Shown here: piece after piece, positions 61,765 through 64,000 of the stretch
Layout: the number at the start of each line of letters is the position of its first letter
Position numbering within the stretch: position 1 is the first letter of the stretch
From: Halomonas sp. M4R1S46
Lineage (GTDB): Bacteria > Pseudomonadota > Gammaproteobacteria > Pseudomonadales > Halomonadaceae
Assembly: GCF_025725685.1 (NCBI RefSeq)
Contig: NZ_CP107008.1
Span: 2,728,001 to 2,792,000 of the forward strand
Direction: 5' to 3'
Length of the DNA stretch: 64,000 nt
Notes under the pieces: model-generated
Seen by the model: only the letters and a program-made list of their open reading frames with translations
Told to the model about the DNA's origin: nothing
Database searches by the model: none
Made by a program: the position numbers and the translations under genes

Positions 61765-62256
61765 CTAGTCGGAGCGGGTCGGCACCACCACCACCGGCAC
61801 CCTGGCCCGCTTGATCACCCCCTTGGTGATCTTGCCGGCGTAGGTGGCCGTGAAGCTGCGCTTGTTGGCCGCCATCACGATCATGTCGCTGCCGGAACGC
61901 GTGGCGAAATGGGTGATCACCGAGGCCGGATAGCCCTCCAGCACGCTGCGCGTCACATCCCGATCACCGAAGGCCTCGCGAAGCTCGGCATGACGGGTCC
62001 AGAAGGTGTCGATCCGCTGGTCGAGCTCCTCGCGAGCCTGATCGAGGCGTTGCGCCATCAGGATCTCGAGCATCTTCCGATCGCGGATATTGACCTTGAG
62101 GGTATTCACCACGTCATCGGACAGGGACTTGACCGCGTGCAGGACGTGAAGCTCGGCACCGGTGGCCAACGCCAGGCCCACTGCCTGGGTCAGCACCAGG
62201 TCGCAGTCGCCTCTCAGCCCCACGCCGCACAGGATACGACGGATACCATGACTCAT
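61765..62256 (-). CDS. teaD: Universal stress protein associated with a TRAP transporter (TeaD-like)
   Basis: A 163-aa UspA-fold protein starting MSHGIRRILCGVGLRGDCDL. The fold is clear (AVGLALATGAELHVLHAVKS, ITHFATRSGSDMIVMAANKR, ARVPVVVVPT), but the usual ATP loop G-x2-G-x9-G-S/T is degenerate (AANKRSFTATYAGKITKG). In H. elongata the last gene of teaABCD is a universal stress protein that modulates ectoine uptake. The same order here suggests TeaD. The specific identity is inferred from context. Confidence 0.7.
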   Translation of the reverse strand: MSHGIRRILCGVGLRGDCDLVLTQAVGLALATGAELHVLHAVKSLSDDVVNTLKVNIRDRKMLEILMAQRLDQAREELDQRIDTFWTRHAELREAFGDRDVTRSVLEGYPASVITHFATRSGSDMIVMAANKRSFTATYAGKITKGVIKRARVPVVVVPTRSD

Positions 62257-62318
62257 GATTCCTCCTCCATCGGCGCGGCATCGGGAGACACCGCGCCGGT
62301 ATCAGCAACGGATAGCGG

Positions 62319-63665
62319 CTAGTAGCCCATCACGCTGGGTAACCAGAGCGAGATCTGGGGGAAGTAGGCGATGATGAACAGCGCCACGATGGAGCCGGCA
62401 GCGAAGGGCAGCGCCTTCAACGAGATCTCCTCGATCGAGGAGCCGCCGATCCCCGAGGCCACGAACAGGTTCTCCCCGAGCGGTGGCGTCTGGAAGCCGA
62501 TGGCCAGGGCGCAGACCACCACGATGCCCACGTGCACCGGGTCCATGCCCAGCATGTACATGATCGGCAGCAGTACCGGCGTGAGGATCATGATCGCCGC
62601 CAGGGTCTCCATGAACATGCCCACGAACAGCAGGAAGAAGATGATCATCGCCCAGATGGCGTAGGTGTTGTCGGTGACCCCCAGCATCACCTCGGCGATA
62701 TAGGCGGGAACCCGCTGTTCCACCAGCAGGCGCCCGAACACGGTGGCCGTGAACAGGATCAGCAGCACCCGACCGGTGATCCAGGTGGTGGTCTCCAGCG
62801 TCCGCAGGGCCGGCGTCCAGGCCAGCTCCTTGTGCAGGAAGATACCCACGATCAGCGTGTAGAAGATTGCCACGATGGCCGACTCGGTAGGCGTGAACAG
62901 CCCGCTGTAGATGCCGCCGAGAATAATCAGTGGCGCCAACATCGACCAGATGCCCTTGCGCAGGGTCCCGCGGATCTGCGGGAAGGACCAGTGGTCGGTC
63001 AGGCCCCGATAGCCGCGCTTGCGCGAGATGAGGTAGTTGATGGTCAGCAGGCAGCCGGCGATCACCACCCCCGGCATGATGCCGGCGATGAACAGCTTGG
63101 GGATCGACAGTGTCTGGAAGGCCCCGTGCTCGGCCACGGCCTCCGGTGGCGGCTGCAACCCCATGCCGGAGATGCCGAAGATCACCATCGGGATCGAGGG
63201 CGGGATCACCACCCCGAGCCCGCCCGAGGAGGCGGTGATGGCAGAGCCATAGCCGCGGTCATAGCCACGGTTGGCCATGGCCGGGATCATCAGCATGCCC
63301 ACCGCCGCGGTGGTCGCCGGCCCGGAGCCGGAGATCGCTCCGAAGAACATGCAGGCGAACACCGTCGCCGCGGCGAGGCCACCAGTGACGGGACCGGCAA
63401 AGGCTTCGGCGATATCGACCAGGCGCTTGGAGATACCGGCGGCTTCCATCAGCGCCCCGGCGAGGATGAATGCCGGCAGGGCCATCAACGGGAAGGATCC
63501 CACCGAGGTGAAGGCGATCTGCACGAACGCCATGGGATTTTCGCCCAAGCTAAGGTAGGTGGCCAGTGCCGCCACCCCCAGCGAAACGGTGATCGGCGCC
63601 CCGAGGATCAACAACAGGAAGAAGGCGCCAAACAGGATGTAGACGATCGTGGGATCCATACTCAT
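62319..63665 (-). CDS. teaC: TRAP transporter large permease (DctM type, TeaC-like)
   Basis: A 448-aa membrane protein with 12 or so segments. GAPITVSLGVAALATYL, FPLMALPAFILAGALMEAAG, GAISGSGPATTAAVGML and SSGGLGVVIPPSIPMVIFG are classic DctM stretches. It overlaps the small permease gene by 4 bases (ATGA) and is followed 62 bases later by the stress-protein gene. That set, in a strain with ectD, makes an ectoine/hydroxyectoine TRAP system likely. The binding protein that would prove specificity lies outside the window. Confidence 0.8.
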   Translation of the reverse strand: MSMDPTIVYILFGAFFLLLILGAPITVSLGVAALATYLSLGENPMAFVQIAFTSVGSFPLMALPAFILAGALMEAAGISKRLVDIAEAFAGPVTGGLAAATVFACMFFGAISGSGPATTAAVGMLMIPAMANRGYDRGYGSAITASSGGLGVVIPPSIPMVIFGISGMGLQPPPEAVAEHGAFQTLSIPKLFIAGIMPGVVIAGCLLTINYLISRKRGYRGLTDHWSFPQIRGTLRKGIWSMLAPLIILGGIYSGLFTPTESAIVAIFYTLIVGIFLHKELAWTPALRTLETTTWITGRVLLILFTATVFGRLLVEQRVPAYIAEVMLGVTDNTYAIWAMIIFFLLFVGMFMETLAAIMILTPVLLPIMYMLGMDPVHVGIVVVCALAIGFQTPPLGENLFVASGIGGSSIEEISLKALPFAAGSIVALFIIAYFPQISLWLPSVMGY

Positions 63666-64000
63666 TTCTCCCGCGGTTTCGGGCCATCACCCGTCGCGTC
63701 GTCATGGTGCTTTAGTTGCTCGACTTCCCGGGACTCGGGGTCGACAAGATCCACCTTCTTGACGAACTTGAGGTAGTTGTTCTGGAGGATACGCAGCGTC
63801 ATGGCGATAAAGGCAATGGGCAGGATCAGGTAGAAATACTTCATCGGAACCCCCAGGGTCTGGGACTTCCAGAAGAGGTTCATCTTGTTGAAGACGAAGT
63901 CGTAGCTCAGGTAGATGAAGACGGCATTGAAGCCGATCCAGATCAGGTCGGTGAGCACGGCACAGAACGTCTCGACCCACCGGGGAAAGAACTTGAACTG
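63662..64000 (-). CDS. teaB: TRAP transporter small permease (DctQ type, TeaB-like), C-terminal part
   Basis: The frame is open at the window edge and reads QFKFFPRWVETFCAVLTDLI, then FVFNKMNLFWKSQTLGVPMK and FYLILPIAFIAMTLRILQNN, the C-terminal half of a DctQ permease with two membrane helices visible. The last 35 residues are charged and hydrophilic. It is translationally coupled to the large permease gene. The start lies outside the window. An internal GTG at 63958 is not the real start. Confidence 0.8.
   Translation of the reverse strand, partial: QFKFFPRWVETFCAVLTDLIWIGFNAVFIYLSYDFVFNKMNLFWKSQTLGVPMKYFYLILPIAFIAMTLRILQNNYLKFVKKVDLVDPESREVEQLKHHDDATGDGPKPREK

Overview
The window looks like a chromosomal segment from a moderately halophilic gammaproteobacterium of the family Halomonadaceae (Halomonas or a close relative). 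Pointers are the high-GC, densely packed genome style, an ectoine hydroxylase (ectD), a class I PHA synthase (phaC), a TRAP transporter with an attached universal stress protein that resembles the H. elongata teaABCD ectoine transporter, and gammaproteobacterial sdhCDAB/gltA, gltX-tRNA and dusA neighbourhoods. No prophage, CRISPR array or conjugative module is visible. The only clear mobile element is one IS481-type insertion sequence.

Layout. 1-4504: sdhCDAB on the minus strand (sdhB cut by the window edge) diverges from gltA, each with a good sigma-70 promoter. 4590-9291: a beta-hydroxyacid dehydrogenase, an AT-rich intergenic stretch with three DnaA boxes, tRNA-Glu and tRNA-Ala, an IS481-type element with a 6-bp target duplication, and gltX. 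The IS sits between gltX and the two tRNAs that normally follow it. 9292-14958: regulators and housekeeping genes (XRE regulator, lipoprotein, DksA-like zinc finger, dusA, an AstE-like metallohydrolase, a TetR regulator, a YqiJ-like membrane protein). 15117-21104: a complete tripartite RND efflux system. The TetR gene and both pump promoters carry AcrR-type operators CATACA-N5-GAATGTA. 21266-30417: hydrolase, ketosamine kinase, fasciclin protein, NIF3-like protein, two Nudix hydrolases, a 2OG-Fe(II) oxygenase overlapping a PAS histidine kinase, phaC, and a FixJ-type response regulator on the far side of phaC.

30423-32830 is a decayed zone: a truncated esterase with an out-of-frame tail, a deaminase whose C-terminus runs into foreign DNA, and two different catalase-like fragments joined head to head at a 10-bp palindrome. 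32827-46717: a small uncharacterised protein, GNAT, MOSC, Zn-alcohol dehydrogenase, DMT permease, Mut7-C RNase, ectD, a beta-oxidation group with the stub of a deleted acyl-CoA synthetase, an MFS permease, a methyltransferase, a VOC protein, a DUF4870 protein and an LpxL-type acyltransferase.

46816-61463 is rich in thiamine genes: two TPP riboswitches, upstream of tenA and of thiC, and thiS-thiG behind a YeiH-type exporter. Between them lie a glucosylglycerate module (gpgP-gpgS converging on a GH13_18 phosphorylase), an outer-membrane protein, ackA-pta and a phospholipid-methyltransferase-like gene. A structured 84-87 bp repeat occurs as an inverted pair around thiC plus the glucosylglycerate module, and its stem shows a compensatory base-pair change. 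61765-64000: the tea-like TRAP operon, with the small permease running off the window edge.

Taken together the segment joins central carbon metabolism (TCA entry, acetate node, beta-oxidation, PHA storage) with osmoprotection (hydroxyectoine, probable ectoine uptake, probable glucosylglycerate turnover) and thiamine synthesis or salvage. All assignments come from reading motifs. No database search or structure prediction was run.
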